Shown piece after piece: positions 8,552 through 17,929 of a stretch of DNA of 64,000 bases (its first letter is position 1; every line of letters starts with the position of its first letter). Both the position numbers and the translations under genes were made by a program. The DNA is from Aquimarina sp. MMG016 (GTDB lineage Bacteria; Bacteroidota; Bacteroidia; Flavobacteriales; Flavobacteriaceae): assembly GCF_018100805.1 (NCBI RefSeq), contig NZ_JAGJEA010000002.1, positions 670,375 to 734,374 on the forward strand, written 5' to 3'. The notes under the pieces are model-generated. The model saw only the letters and a list, made by a program, of their open reading frames with translations. It was not told the DNA's origin and searched no databases.

Positions 8552-10546
8552 TTATTTTTTAAGTTTTAAATCCTTTACTAATGCTACAATCCTTTCATTA
8601 ATACCTGGATTTATTCTAATACATTCTTCAAAGTGTATAATAGCTTCTTGGATATTACCGTCGTTATGATATGCATACCCGAGCATTTCATAAGCAGTAT
8701 GGGAACTAGGGTAATTTTTTATATTCATTTTAAAAAGCTCATAAGCCTCTTTTCGTTCATTGCCATTAAATTTAGCCCAGGCAGTCATATTGACAACATT
8801 CTCCGGAGGCAAAAAACTAACGCCTAAATTCTCTGACAAGGTATCATAATGATCTATGATATCGTTCTTAGTAATGGTCCTTGATAAAGGCAATACATAA
8901 TCTTTAAAAATAAATTCCAATCCGTGGTATAAACTAATCAAAGAAACACTTCTGTGATCTTCTTTTTCGAAAATCTGAAATTTAACATTGGAGTGCGATA
9001 TCCCCTGATTTTTTAGCCTTGCATAAAAGTGCTCATGGCTATTTCTCATCTTTGCAATCTTGCCATTGGTGTTTTTATAACTATTAGCCCCAGAAAGGTA
9101 GAAACGTTTCTTCTGTATTTCATGAGCTAAACTAGTATCGATCTTTCTAATGATATATTGGTCATCCCACCAATAGTTTGGATCGATTGCCAGATATGCA
9201 TTAAACACAGTATTATCTAAGTATGCTTCAGTAACTATGGTGCCTCCCAGAGCATGACCTACTAATACATTGTAGTTTTTGGTTCTATATTTTTTTTTGA
9301 CTTCCGGAAGAAGTTCTTTCTCCAGAAACTTAAGAAACTGCTTTCCGTTTCCGCTATCTTTCTGTGCAATCTTATGATCCTTTCCGTCATAACCAATTAA
9401 TGATTTGGTAGGAGAAAAGTCTCTTACCTTGCTTTGATGCGTAGAAATTGCGACAATAATCATTTCAGGTATTTGTCCTTCCTTGCTCATCACCTCTACT
9501 GTAGTACTTGTCGAAAACACATGATAATCACCATCCAAAAGAAATAAGACAGGATGATTTATCGCAGTATTGTTTTGGTATGATGGAGGAAGACTAATGG
9601 TATACTCTCTTTCTTCTCCTAATGACTCTGAATATAACGTATGTTTTATCGTATTTAAATATACTCCTTTACCTTCCTGGTTAAAACCTTTGACTTTTTC
9701 ACTTTCTAACTGAACATCATTCTCTGATATATAGGTATCATAATTCTGATAAACATATAGAAGTCCTTCATATAAACTTCTATAGGCGGAAGTACCATGG
9801 TTTTCATCTTCAAAATATTCTAATTTTATATGAGTATAGGGCACTCCATAATTTTTAAGCGTGCTGCAGAAAAGCTCGTGAGCATTACGCATAGCTGTAA
9901 CTCCTTGTTTATTTCTTTCATAATTGTCAGCACTAGAAATATACATCCTTTTATGCTTGATTTTTTTAACCAAATCCGAGTTAATTCTTTTGGTCAATAG
10001 CTGCGAATCCCACCAAAAACTTGGATCTGTAGCGATGTAGGCATTAAATGTACTATTAGAAAGATATGCATATCCTGCAAAAAGACCTCCCAGAGAATGT
10101 CCGGTTAATATTCTATATGAATTGGTTCTAAACTTTTTATCCACTTCTGATAAGAGTTCTTTTTCGATAAAATTCAAAAAATCTTCTCCTCCTCCACTCG
10201 AATTAGCATACGCTGTCTGTGTAGGTGTTAGATCTCTATTTCTATCCGTATTAGGTATAGCCACAATTATAGTTTCAGGAATTCTATGCGTTTTACTTAG
10301 ATATTCTATTAAACCAGAGGTATAAATAAACCGATAATCACCATCTGATAGTACCAAAACAGGATAACGCTTTGTCGTTTCTGCATACGATGCAGGAAGG
10401 CTGACGATGTAGCTTCTTTTTTCTTTTAAGATTGTTGATGTAATGGTATACTCAGTTCCGATCCTGAGTTTTTCAGATTCTTGTGCAATGACACTAAAGA
10501 GTGACATAAAAATTAACACCTGTACAACTGCTATAATTCTTTTCAT
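8552..10546 (-). CDS. Tandem-domain alpha/beta hydrolase (esterase D/IroE-like) with TPR tail; second domain lacks its nucleophile
   Basis: The protein has 664 residues and a signal peptide ending near VIAQE. It carries two homologous hydrolase domains of the putative esterase family, at about 25-275 and 295-550. Domain 1 has the nucleophile elbow GHSLGG (S151) and a C-terminal His in ENHGTS (H250). Domain 2 has the same framework, but the elbow reads GHALGG, with Ala at 432, while the His is kept (H531). Residues 580-664 contain TPR-like repeats (AYEMLGYAYHNDGN, EECIRINPG). The family hydrolyses acyl esters, including siderophore esters. The gene sits 9 bp downstream of the EreA/ChaN-like gene and probably shares its transcript. 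Domain 2 is probably non-catalytic. Confidence 0.85.
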   Translation of the reverse strand: MKRIIAVVQVLIFMSLFSVIAQESEKLRIGTEYTITSTILKEKRSYIVSLPASYAETTKRYPVLVLSDGDYRFIYTSGLIEYLSKTHRIPETIIVAIPNTDRNRDLTPTQTAYANSSGGGEDFLNFIEKELLSEVDKKFRTNSYRILTGHSLGGLFAGYAYLSNSTFNAYIATDPSFWWDSQLLTKRINSDLVKKIKHKRMYISSADNYERNKQGVTAMRNAHELFCSTLKNYGVPYTHIKLEYFEDENHGTSAYRSLYEGLLYVYQNYDTYISENDVQLESEKVKGFNQEGKGVYLNTIKHTLYSESLGEEREYTISLPPSYQNNTAINHPVLFLLDGDYHVFSTSTTVEVMSKEGQIPEMIIVAISTHQSKVRDFSPTKSLIGYDGKDHKIAQKDSGNGKQFLKFLEKELLPEVKKKYRTKNYNVLVGHALGGTIVTEAYLDNTVFNAYLAIDPNYWWDDQYIIRKIDTSLAHEIQKKRFYLSGANSYKNTNGKIAKMRNSHEHFYARLKNQGISHSNVKFQIFEKEDHRSVSLISLYHGLEFIFKDYVLPLSRTITKNDIIDHYDTLSENLGVSFLPPENVVNMTAWAKFNGNERKEAYELFKMNIKNYPSSHTAYEMLGYAYHNDGNIQEAIIHFEECIRINPGINERIVALVKDLKLKK

Positions 10547-10555
10547 GTTTCTATA

Positions 10556-11710
10556 TTATTGTTTATTAAGTAATACACGATAACGAGATTTTACATCTGC
10601 ATACCCTTTTATCTGTTTCCAATATTCATCAAGGTTATCCACTTCTCCGTGCCAATGTGGATCCGGGAGCTGTAACTTAGTATTGATCCAGTCCTTATTT
10701 TTAAAGAAATCCTGGTCTATCGTACAAGGCTCCATATTTTTAAATGGTACTAAGAAAATGTACCCATCAAACAATTTGTCTAATGTAAAATCAGGATAGC
10801 AGGTTGCATAATTACTATCATCTCTCAACTTGCCAAGCGGAGTGTCTTGTAAATCAAATCCCACCGGGATGTTATCCCTTTTTTCAATAAGCGCTTCTAT
10901 ATTACCATTGGCCGGTGATAGCAGAAATGGTGCTTTGTTTGGTTTGTTATAAAATGGTCCGTGCAAGAAAATAGAAAAGACTTTAGAAGGATATTGTTGA
11001 TAAAGCCTGTTTCCCAGACTTCCATCATCGTAGTGACAAAAATCATCTTGATTAGCTGCTAATGAAGCCTGCTTGTATTTGGTATACGCATGAGGAGTTC
11101 CCACTAACAGCACAATTTTGTCTTCTTTGCTTACTATTTCTTTAGTTATGACTTCTGTCCTAAATTTATTGGGAGTTCCTTTATAAAATACGTTAGACAT
11201 ATTCTCAGGTGTGGGTGTACCTTCGAATTCACTCCAATCATATTGATAGCTAATATTTAGTATTCTAAATTTCCTTTGATCTGGAGAAAGGTTTGTATTA
11301 AATTTCCATACTGTTTTATAAATATCCATATACTCCCTATATGCCCAGCCAACATTATAGAAATACATCATATCTCTGGCTACTTGCTCGTCATACGTTT
11401 TACCGGTGACTAACGAATCCAGGGTAGCTTGTTTTTCATAAGCTCCAAACTCCATTCCTAAGGTGTATACACCAGCTTCATATAGTTGGGGAATTAGTTG
11501 TGTCACAAAATCGAGATTGTTTTTAATCGCATGATCTTCTCCCAGAATCACCATATCATATTCTTTGGTTTTGTTAACCACATACGATATCGGATCAAGG
11601 CCTTTCTGATCTAAATACTGTAATTCTTCAGAAAAACCGGTACTTTGACCTATACCGCTATAAAAAACTATAAAGGCAATAGCAATCCATATGTTATCTC
11701 TTAAATCCAT
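10556..11710 (-). CDS. EreA/ChaN-like (Tiki superfamily) secreted protein
   Basis: This 384-residue protein has an N-terminal hydrophobic segment (IWIAIAFIVFYSGIG), so it is probably exported. It has the opening motif of the erythromycin esterase/ChaN fold, VILGEDHAIKNNLDFV, followed by GVYTLGMEFGAYEK, and later KIVLLVGTPHAYTKYK, which supplies a His in the expected place. These are the conserved Glu/His positions of that superfamily, whose members include haem-binding lipoproteins and esterases. The exact function is unknown. It lies downstream of the SusCDE-like operon but is separated from it by a terminator, and 9 bp upstream of the tandem esterase. Confidence 0.6.
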   Translation of the reverse strand: MDLRDNIWIAIAFIVFYSGIGQSTGFSEELQYLDQKGLDPISYVVNKTKEYDMVILGEDHAIKNNLDFVTQLIPQLYEAGVYTLGMEFGAYEKQATLDSLVTGKTYDEQVARDMMYFYNVGWAYREYMDIYKTVWKFNTNLSPDQRKFRILNISYQYDWSEFEGTPTPENMSNVFYKGTPNKFRTEVITKEIVSKEDKIVLLVGTPHAYTKYKQASLAANQDDFCHYDDGSLGNRLYQQYPSKVFSIFLHGPFYNKPNKAPFLLSPANGNIEALIEKRDNIPVGFDLQDTPLGKLRDDSNYATCYPDFTLDKLFDGYIFLVPFKNMEPCTIDQDFFKNKDWINTKLQLPDPHWHGEVDNLDEYWKQIKGYADVKSRYRVLLNKQ

Positions 11711-11731
11711 ATCATATAACTATACTATATT

Positions 11732-11762
11732 AAAAAAGGGGCTATGTGGTTTTAGCCCCTTT
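11732..11762 (-). terminator. Rho-independent terminator of the SusCDE-like operon
   Basis: A 10-bp perfect stem (735-744 with 753-762, core GGGGCTA) has an 8-nt loop. On the minus strand it is followed by a run of six T (complement of 732-737). It lies about 95 bp beyond the last Sus-type gene and just upstream of the next gene on the same strand. That gene therefore probably has its own promoter or depends on read-through. Confidence 0.85.
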
Positions 11763-11857
11763 AAAGTCAAAATGAAACTACAAAAACTAATTCAACACAC
11801 ATAAAATAGCTTCTATCAAACAATTAAAAAACAAATCCAATTCTATTAAAACTCCTA

Positions 11858-12907
11858 CTACCTCGATTTGATACTATATTCCAGGGTTATAGGATTAAAC
11901 GTAATGATATAGGTTCCCGGATTTACTGCAATATTATTATTAAGAGTTCCTGGTTCCAGTACCCCATCATTATCAACATCTCCGTAGTTTATGGCCCAAT
12001 CATTATTAAATCTAATCTTCATATTTCCTTGCACCAATGTTACATCAGCTTGCCAATTATCAAATAAAGGATCATAGGTCAATGGCATATCCGGACCATC
12101 CCATCCATTTATAGTAGCATCTCCGACCAATCCCCAGGAATAAGGTGCTACAGAATAGCTTAATGAGTTTTCATTAAACAGGATTTTATAAGTTCCGGCG
12201 GATATGGCAATATTATTATTTAAGGTTCCTGGTTCCAGCACCCCATCATCATCTACATCTCCATAGTTTATAGTCCAATCATTATCTGCTCTTACTTTAA
12301 TAAAACCATCCGTGAGTGTCACATAAGCCACAAAAGTACCTGCCGGCAAGCTACCATCCGTAGATTGATAAAATGGCATATCCGGGCCATCCCATCCATT
12401 TATGGTCGCATCTCCAACTAATCCCCATCTTGATGATAAATCTAATGTAGATGCATATGGTGTTACTTGAAGCGAACTCTGTTCAGAAAATAAGCTGGTA
12501 TCACTAGACAGTACCGTTTCTATTTTTACCAAAAGCTCTATTGCTGCTCCGGGATTAGCACCCAGGTTAATCAAAATCTGATTTAACTCTGCTGCAGTAA
12601 ATGTTGTAGAAAAACCACTGGTCACTGCTTGTATCTGCGGAGCACTAAAATCACCATCAGCCAAATCAAATAATAATTGATATCCTATAGATCCTGCGCT
12701 ATATCCCAAATCCGGTTCCTGAAATGTAATGGTCAACACCTCTGCATCTTCATTATTTCTATCCAAAACAATACTGTTTACAGAAAAATTAGCCACTCCG
12801 GTAGAAGCTGTTGGAGAAAGGGTGATAAGGTCATCATTATCCTCACAGGATACTATAAATATCGATGCTATCAGTACGATAACTATGTTGTTATATATAT
12901 TCTTCAT
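11858..12907 (-). CDS. SusE/SusF-like outer-membrane lipoprotein with two near-identical glycan-binding modules
   Basis: The 349-residue protein has a lipoprotein signal (lipobox ending at C21, IVSCEDND), so it is probably anchored in the outer membrane. Residues about 30-150 resemble the SusE N-terminal domain. Two C-terminal modules, about 159-253 and 257-349, both start WGLVGDATINGWDGPDMP and both contain INYGDVD-D-GVLEPGTLNNNIA, the pattern of SusE/F starch-binding modules. It is the third gene of SusC-SusD-SusE order, 20 bp after SusD, and should capture glycan at the cell surface for the transporter. The two modules are unusually alike, indicating recent duplication. The ligand is not known; no glycoside hydrolase accompanies it. 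Confidence 0.85.
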   Translation of the reverse strand: MKNIYNNIVIVLIASIFIVSCEDNDDLITLSPTASTGVANFSVNSIVLDRNNEDAEVLTITFQEPDLGYSAGSIGYQLLFDLADGDFSAPQIQAVTSGFSTTFTAAELNQILINLGANPGAAIELLVKIETVLSSDTSLFSEQSSLQVTPYASTLDLSSRWGLVGDATINGWDGPDMPFYQSTDGSLPAGTFVAYVTLTDGFIKVRADNDWTINYGDVDDDGVLEPGTLNNNIAISAGTYKILFNENSLSYSVAPYSWGLVGDATINGWDGPDMPLTYDPLFDNWQADVTLVQGNMKIRFNNDWAINYGDVDNDGVLEPGTLNNNIAVNPGTYIITFNPITLEYSIKSR

Positions 12908-12927
12908 AATGTTAACTACTATTTAAA

Positions 12928-14550
12928 TTAATATCCCGGAGTTGGAACAAGATTAGGATTGGCATTGAGCTCTGCACTTGGCATTGGATATAGGTCTCTA
13001 AATTTCTCAGTCGTTCTTCCTGCGGCGATATTTCCTTTCCAGGGCCATACGCCTTGATCAGAAAATTGCCCGAAACGAATAAGGTCTGTTCTACGATGAC
13101 ACTCCCAGTATAATTCTCTGGATCTTTCATCAAGTATAAAATCTAAATTTAGATCTGCTGCTCTAATATTACCGCTGGTATCGCCATACGCTCGTTCTCT
13201 AAGGTCATTAATATACCCTACTGCTGTATTGGCATCACCGCCACCTCCTCTTAAAAAAATTTCGGCATACATCAGATACGCATCCGCTAGTCTAAACATC
13301 GGAAAATTAACATCGACATTATTCCCTGAAGCGTCAGAACCAATATTACCATCAACATCTACATTACGATATTTGGTCACTGCATATCCTTGTGTAAAAT
13401 CAAATGGGTTGGCAATCTCCAAAGTCTGCCCATCCGTATGAAACATCGCTCTAGTATCCGTATTTCCTGTGATATCATCGAACTTATCCACAAAGGCACT
13501 TGTACTTCTAAGTCCTCCCCATCCGGCATTTACTCCAAATAATGCAGGATCCATATTACCGCCAATTGCAGCATGTACCAAGTAGGTCGTTCCTCCAAAA
13601 GAACCATTAGCAATACCATCAAAAAGTACCGGATAAATAATTTCATCCTCGGCTCCATTGCGATCATTATCTGCTAGAAACAGATAGTTATAATTAGGAG
13701 CAAGTATATACCCTGCATTTATAATTCTATTGGTATACTCGAGTGCATCTGTATATCTGGCTGTTCCGGTATACACTTCTGCATTGAGATATAGTTTTGC
13801 CAATAACATCCACACAAACCCTTTATCGGCTCTACCATATTCATTCTGCCGAGGATCTGGCAATCTTGTTTCTATATCCAACAATTCAGATTCTATATAG
13901 GCAAACATATCTGTTCTGGAAATCTGTTGCGGAAAAAAAGCACCTACAGGATCGTTCTCATTCACCAAAGGAATATTACCATACATATCCAATCCGTGCC
14001 AATAACTAAAAGCTCTCATAAAACGAGCTTCATCCCTAAACCCTGCAATTTCGGTTCTTAATGCTGCACTAACATTTCCTCTGCTATCCAAAACCCCAGG
14101 CTCTGTTTCCCTTAAAAACTGATTCACCAAACCTACCTGAAAATATACTCTGGCATACATGGCTGTAATAAATATATCTGATGAGGTCCATACGTGATTA
14201 TGGATGTCATGGATCGTTTGATCATTCCAGGCGATAATAGATTCATCCGTTGCTAACTCCTGTGTGGTAAAAAGCAGACGCAGGTAATTAGAAAAATTAC
14301 CATTGATTCCGGCAATATCATCCTGGCTCCCACTAGTGTCCTGGCCGGTTAATGAAATACCTCCATAAATCTTAGCCAAAAATTGTTTATAGGCATCAGG
14401 ATTGGCAAAAGTAACTTCAGAGGTCTGAGCACTCAGTGGTTCTAAATCTAACTCATCAGCACAGGATACCAAACATAACATCATCAATACGATCAGAACT
14501 GTAGCGATGCTAATAAGTTTATTCAATATTTTAATAGCTTTCATTTTCAT
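12928..14550 (-). CDS. SusD/RagB family nutrient-binding lipoprotein
   Basis: This 540-residue lipoprotein has its lipobox ending at C30 (LCLVSCADELDLEP). It has the SusD fold signatures: an N-terminal helical part with AYKQFLAKIYGG, a central ARFMRAFSYWHGLDMYGN (the RAF.Y..L...YG motif), KLYLNAEVYTG, and the C-terminal FRLADAYLMYAEIFLRGG with ERSRELYWECHRRTDLIRFG. The length is normal. SusD forms the lid on the SusC barrel and binds the oligosaccharide. The gene starts 5 bp after the SusC gene. Confidence 0.96.
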   Translation of the reverse strand: MKMKAIKILNKLISIATVLIVLMMLCLVSCADELDLEPLSAQTSEVTFANPDAYKQFLAKIYGGISLTGQDTSGSQDDIAGINGNFSNYLRLLFTTQELATDESIIAWNDQTIHDIHNHVWTSSDIFITAMYARVYFQVGLVNQFLRETEPGVLDSRGNVSAALRTEIAGFRDEARFMRAFSYWHGLDMYGNIPLVNENDPVGAFFPQQISRTDMFAYIESELLDIETRLPDPRQNEYGRADKGFVWMLLAKLYLNAEVYTGTARYTDALEYTNRIINAGYILAPNYNYLFLADNDRNGAEDEIIYPVLFDGIANGSFGGTTYLVHAAIGGNMDPALFGVNAGWGGLRSTSAFVDKFDDITGNTDTRAMFHTDGQTLEIANPFDFTQGYAVTKYRNVDVDGNIGSDASGNNVDVNFPMFRLADAYLMYAEIFLRGGGGDANTAVGYINDLRERAYGDTSGNIRAADLNLDFILDERSRELYWECHRRTDLIRFGQFSDQGVWPWKGNIAAGRTTEKFRDLYPMPSAELNANPNLVPTPGY

Positions 14551-14555
14551 TTTTT

Positions 14556-17489
14556 TTAAAAGTTCATATTAGCTCCAAATACAATATTTCTCGGTCTGGG
14601 AAAGAAGTTGTTATCGATACCACCCGGAATTTCAGGATCAATCCCATCATACCCTGTGATGGTAAAAACATTTTGCACCGTGAGCTGCATCCTTAAACCT
14701 ATTTTATCATCATTGATAAGATCTTTAAAATTGTATCCTAGTGTGATGTTATCCATTTTTAGAAAAGAAGCATCTTCCAGATAATAATCAGATAACAGTT
14801 GATTGTTTTTAAACCCTGTTTCTAATATCGATGCATGTACATTTCTATTGGTTCCCAGAGAATGCAACCCAAACTCATTTCCTGTAGAAGAAGCAACATT
14901 ATTATAGACATAGTTGCCAATACTAGCTCTCATGGTAAAATTCAAGTCCCAGTTCTTATAATTCGCACTGGATGATAAACCAAATAAGTAGTCCGCCGCC
15001 GGGTTTTCGCTAATATATAAATCCCCCGTATCTACAATACCGTCTCCATTAATATCTTCATAGACACCTTCTACCGGTCTTCCCCCGGCATCATAGACTT
15101 GTTTATATAATAAGAAAGATCGTTGCGGCGAACCTACCCTATGAATTTGCACCGTGTTTCCGATACCCCCAGAAATAAAACCTGTTGGGACTCCTATAAA
15201 TGAAGGATCATCGACAATATTTAGTTTTACTATTTCATTGGTGAGATAGGATGCGTTGAAAGCTACATTCCAATTAAAATTACGCTTCCTGATTATATCA
15301 GATGCTATGGTAAACTCAAAACCGCTATTCTCCAGATCTCCAATATTTGTGGTCAATTGATTGGTGAGATTTGTTCCGGATGGTATAGGGATCAGGTTTA
15401 ATACATCGCTGGTTTCTCTGGTAAAATATTCGATACTTCCGGAGATTCGGTTGTCCAGAAAACCATAATCCAGTCCTATATTATACGTTTCGGATTCTTC
15501 CCATTTAATATTTTCATCATATCCTTGTGGACGTACGGTATTATAAAATGTATTTCCTAACTGGTATTGCTGATTATCAGCACCGTTTACATATACCGGC
15601 AAATACCCGAAATCAACTCCGATTTCTTGCTGTCCGGTTTGTCCATATCCTAATCGTAGTTTTAGATTAGAGATAGTTTCAGAGTTTTGGAGAAAGCCTT
15701 CTTCTGCTATGTTCCAGGCCAGCGCCGCTGCAAAAAAGTTTCCCCAACGATTTTCCTCGCTAAACCTGGAAGAACCATCTGATCTATAACTTAATGTTAA
15801 TAGGTATCGACTATCATAAGAGTATCGTAGTCTTGTAACATAAGATTCTAAAGCATTCTGCGTTGCAAAACTATTCTCTGTAGGAGCTCCTACGGTAGGA
15901 GTAGTACTATTATAATTTTTTCTATAGAATTTCTGAAAAGTATGTCCTGCAGTTAATTCTATAGCACTCTTTATACTTTCGATATCTTTTTTATAGTTCA
16001 GGAATAGATCCGCCAGTGTACTTCTCCTGATGCTTCCATAATCTCCAATTGTTCCCTGAGCAAGAAAACCTGAAGCTGAGGTTGCAGGTACATTGGTTTC
16101 ACCACTCACCTCATTATAATCGAATCCTAAATTTATATTAGCATTCAGTCCTTCTAAGAAAGGGGCATTATAGTCCAGTTTAATATTACCCAGGGCTCTC
16201 TCTGTTTCTGCTGTATTAGTAAGTTGCTGTAACAATCCAACTGGATTTCTTGGTGCCAGTGGTTCTGGATTTCCATTAGATTGCAACCACTCCCAATAGC
16301 CACCAAATTGATCAGACCCACTAAATACAGATTGTGTAGGATCAAACTGTGCTGCGGCTCCTAAAGCTCCCCCATTAGCAAAATCATCCTGAGTAAGTGC
16401 TCCCCGAATATTTAGATCAATAGATAAGCTTCGGTCAAACAGGTTTTGACGAAGGCTAATAGCGGCTGAACTACGTTCAAATCTTGATGTCTTCACTAAT
16501 CCATCCTGAGTAGTGTACCCTGCAGAAACTCTATACGATGTACTGCCAAAACCTTGTGTAAGGGTTATATTGGTATCCGTACCGATAGCTTCCTGAAAGA
16601 TTTCATCCTGCCAATCTGTATTACTATTTCCTAAGAGAGGAAGAATTAATCCTGCATTCTGGCTATTGGTTGCTACCTGTCTATACTCATCGGCATTCAG
16701 TACATCTGTTCTGCGTTGTACCATACCAATAGAACCCGTAGTATTAACCTGCACTTTAAAAGGAGCACTTAGACTCCCGCTTTTAGTAGTAATAAGAATT
16801 ACACCGGCAGAAGCCCTTGATCCATATATAGCAGTAGATGATGCATCCTTTAACACTACAAAACTTTCTATATCATTAGGATTTATAGCGTTTAGAGCAG
16901 CTACTCCGTTACCCCCTGTGGTTCCCTGATCGATAGGTACTCCATCGATAACAACCAGTGGACTATTATTAGCAGATAACGAAGAGTTTCCTCCTCTGAT
17001 ACTAATAGTTCCTGCTTGTCCGGGTTGCCCTCCCGGTGGTATGACATTCACCCCGGCAGTTTTACCGGTAATCAATTGTTCCGGAGAGGAGATCGCACCT
17101 TGATTAAAATCTTTTGCGTCTACCTTTTCTATTGCTCCGGTTGCGTCTTTAACGGTCGTAGTACCGTATCCTATAACGACTACTTCATCTAATGTATCCG
17201 CATCTTCTTCTAAGGCTACATCAATCGTAGTTGTATTCACCACTATTTCTGCGTCTTTAAACCCTAAATAAGAAAAGACTAATACATCTCCTGTATTTGC
17301 CGGTATGGTATACACTCCATTAAAATCGGATACTGCCCCGGTGGTGGTGCCTCTTACAATGACGTTAGCTCCCGGAATAGCACTACCGGTAGATTTTTCT
17401 GTAATGATACCACTTATAGTACTTTGGGCATTAATTCCTAAAGAAACTATAGTGATGAAACACATTAATAGTTTTTGTTTTGTTCTCAT
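14556..17489 (-). CDS. SusC/RagA family TonB-linked outer-membrane transporter
   Basis: A signal peptide is followed by a carboxypeptidase-regulatory-like beta domain (ISGIITEKSTGSAIPGANV, residues 25-100). The plug domain comes next (LDEVVVIGYGT, QLITGKTAGVNV, SIRGGNSSL, PLVVIDGVPID, AIYGSRASAGVILITTKSG), and then a large beta-barrel ending in the aromatic F typical of outer-membrane proteins (FGANMNF). At 977 residues the length is usual. It imports glycan oligomers or other large nutrients with TonB energy, paired with SusD directly downstream. It is first in the operon. The promoter should lie in the 440 bp shared with the divergent LytS kinase gene. Confidence 0.96.
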   Translation of the reverse strand: MRTKQKLLMCFITIVSLGINAQSTISGIITEKSTGSAIPGANVIVRGTTTGAVSDFNGVYTIPANTGDVLVFSYLGFKDAEIVVNTTTIDVALEEDADTLDEVVVIGYGTTTVKDATGAIEKVDAKDFNQGAISSPEQLITGKTAGVNVIPPGGQPGQAGTISIRGGNSSLSANNSPLVVIDGVPIDQGTTGGNGVAALNAINPNDIESFVVLKDASSTAIYGSRASAGVILITTKSGSLSAPFKVQVNTTGSIGMVQRRTDVLNADEYRQVATNSQNAGLILPLLGNSNTDWQDEIFQEAIGTDTNITLTQGFGSTSYRVSAGYTTQDGLVKTSRFERSSAAISLRQNLFDRSLSIDLNIRGALTQDDFANGGALGAAAQFDPTQSVFSGSDQFGGYWEWLQSNGNPEPLAPRNPVGLLQQLTNTAETERALGNIKLDYNAPFLEGLNANINLGFDYNEVSGETNVPATSASGFLAQGTIGDYGSIRRSTLADLFLNYKKDIESIKSAIELTAGHTFQKFYRKNYNSTTPTVGAPTENSFATQNALESYVTRLRYSYDSRYLLTLSYRSDGSSRFSEENRWGNFFAAALAWNIAEEGFLQNSETISNLKLRLGYGQTGQQEIGVDFGYLPVYVNGADNQQYQLGNTFYNTVRPQGYDENIKWEESETYNIGLDYGFLDNRISGSIEYFTRETSDVLNLIPIPSGTNLTNQLTTNIGDLENSGFEFTIASDIIRKRNFNWNVAFNASYLTNEIVKLNIVDDPSFIGVPTGFISGGIGNTVQIHRVGSPQRSFLLYKQVYDAGGRPVEGVYEDINGDGIVDTGDLYISENPAADYLFGLSSSANYKNWDLNFTMRASIGNYVYNNVASSTGNEFGLHSLGTNRNVHASILETGFKNNQLLSDYYLEDASFLKMDNITLGYNFKDLINDDKIGLRMQLTVQNVFTITGYDGIDPEIPGGIDNNFFPRPRNIVFGANMNF

Positions 17490-17929
17490 ATAGTATTAAT
17501 TCTGATAGTTTAAATAAATAGTTAGTTGGCATAAAAGGATCTCATACACGATTCGGGACAAATAAAAGGCTACATGGAATTTCGTAATACTGGTGTCTGT
17601 AGGTTTGTAATTACAATGGGGCAAGGCTTTCTAAACAATGTTTTTTTCTGGAATAGAATCATAGATGTTTTGTGCTAATAGTTTGAATTTGAGCACATAT
17701 TATCAAAAATGAATAGGTCTAAAAAGCCGAATGAACAAACAACAGCTTATAGCGCCAAAAAACCGTTTTTCCCTACTTTTTAAGGTTTCCGGTTGTTTTT
17801 TATCATATCATCACTTTTGTACACGATAAACTGCTGTTTATGCATAAGTATCTGTAGTTTGATATTGTCTGAGGTAAAGCTGTAAACTTTATCGGATTTT
17901 ATGCTTATTTTTCGCTCAGAACATAAATA
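17490..17929. promoter_or_regulatory. Divergent intergenic region between SusC and the LytS kinase genes
   Basis: These 440 bp hold no coding frame I can support. They must contain the promoters of the SusC operon (minus) and of the LytS/LytTR pair (plus). I see A/T-rich tracts and a partial inverted repeat around 17755-17802 (AAAACCGTTTTT against CCGGTTGTTTTTT). No TAnnTTTG box is convincing enough to place. LytTR sites might lie here, which would make the SusCDE genes a target of the neighbouring regulator. That is inference from position only. Confidence 0.4.
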
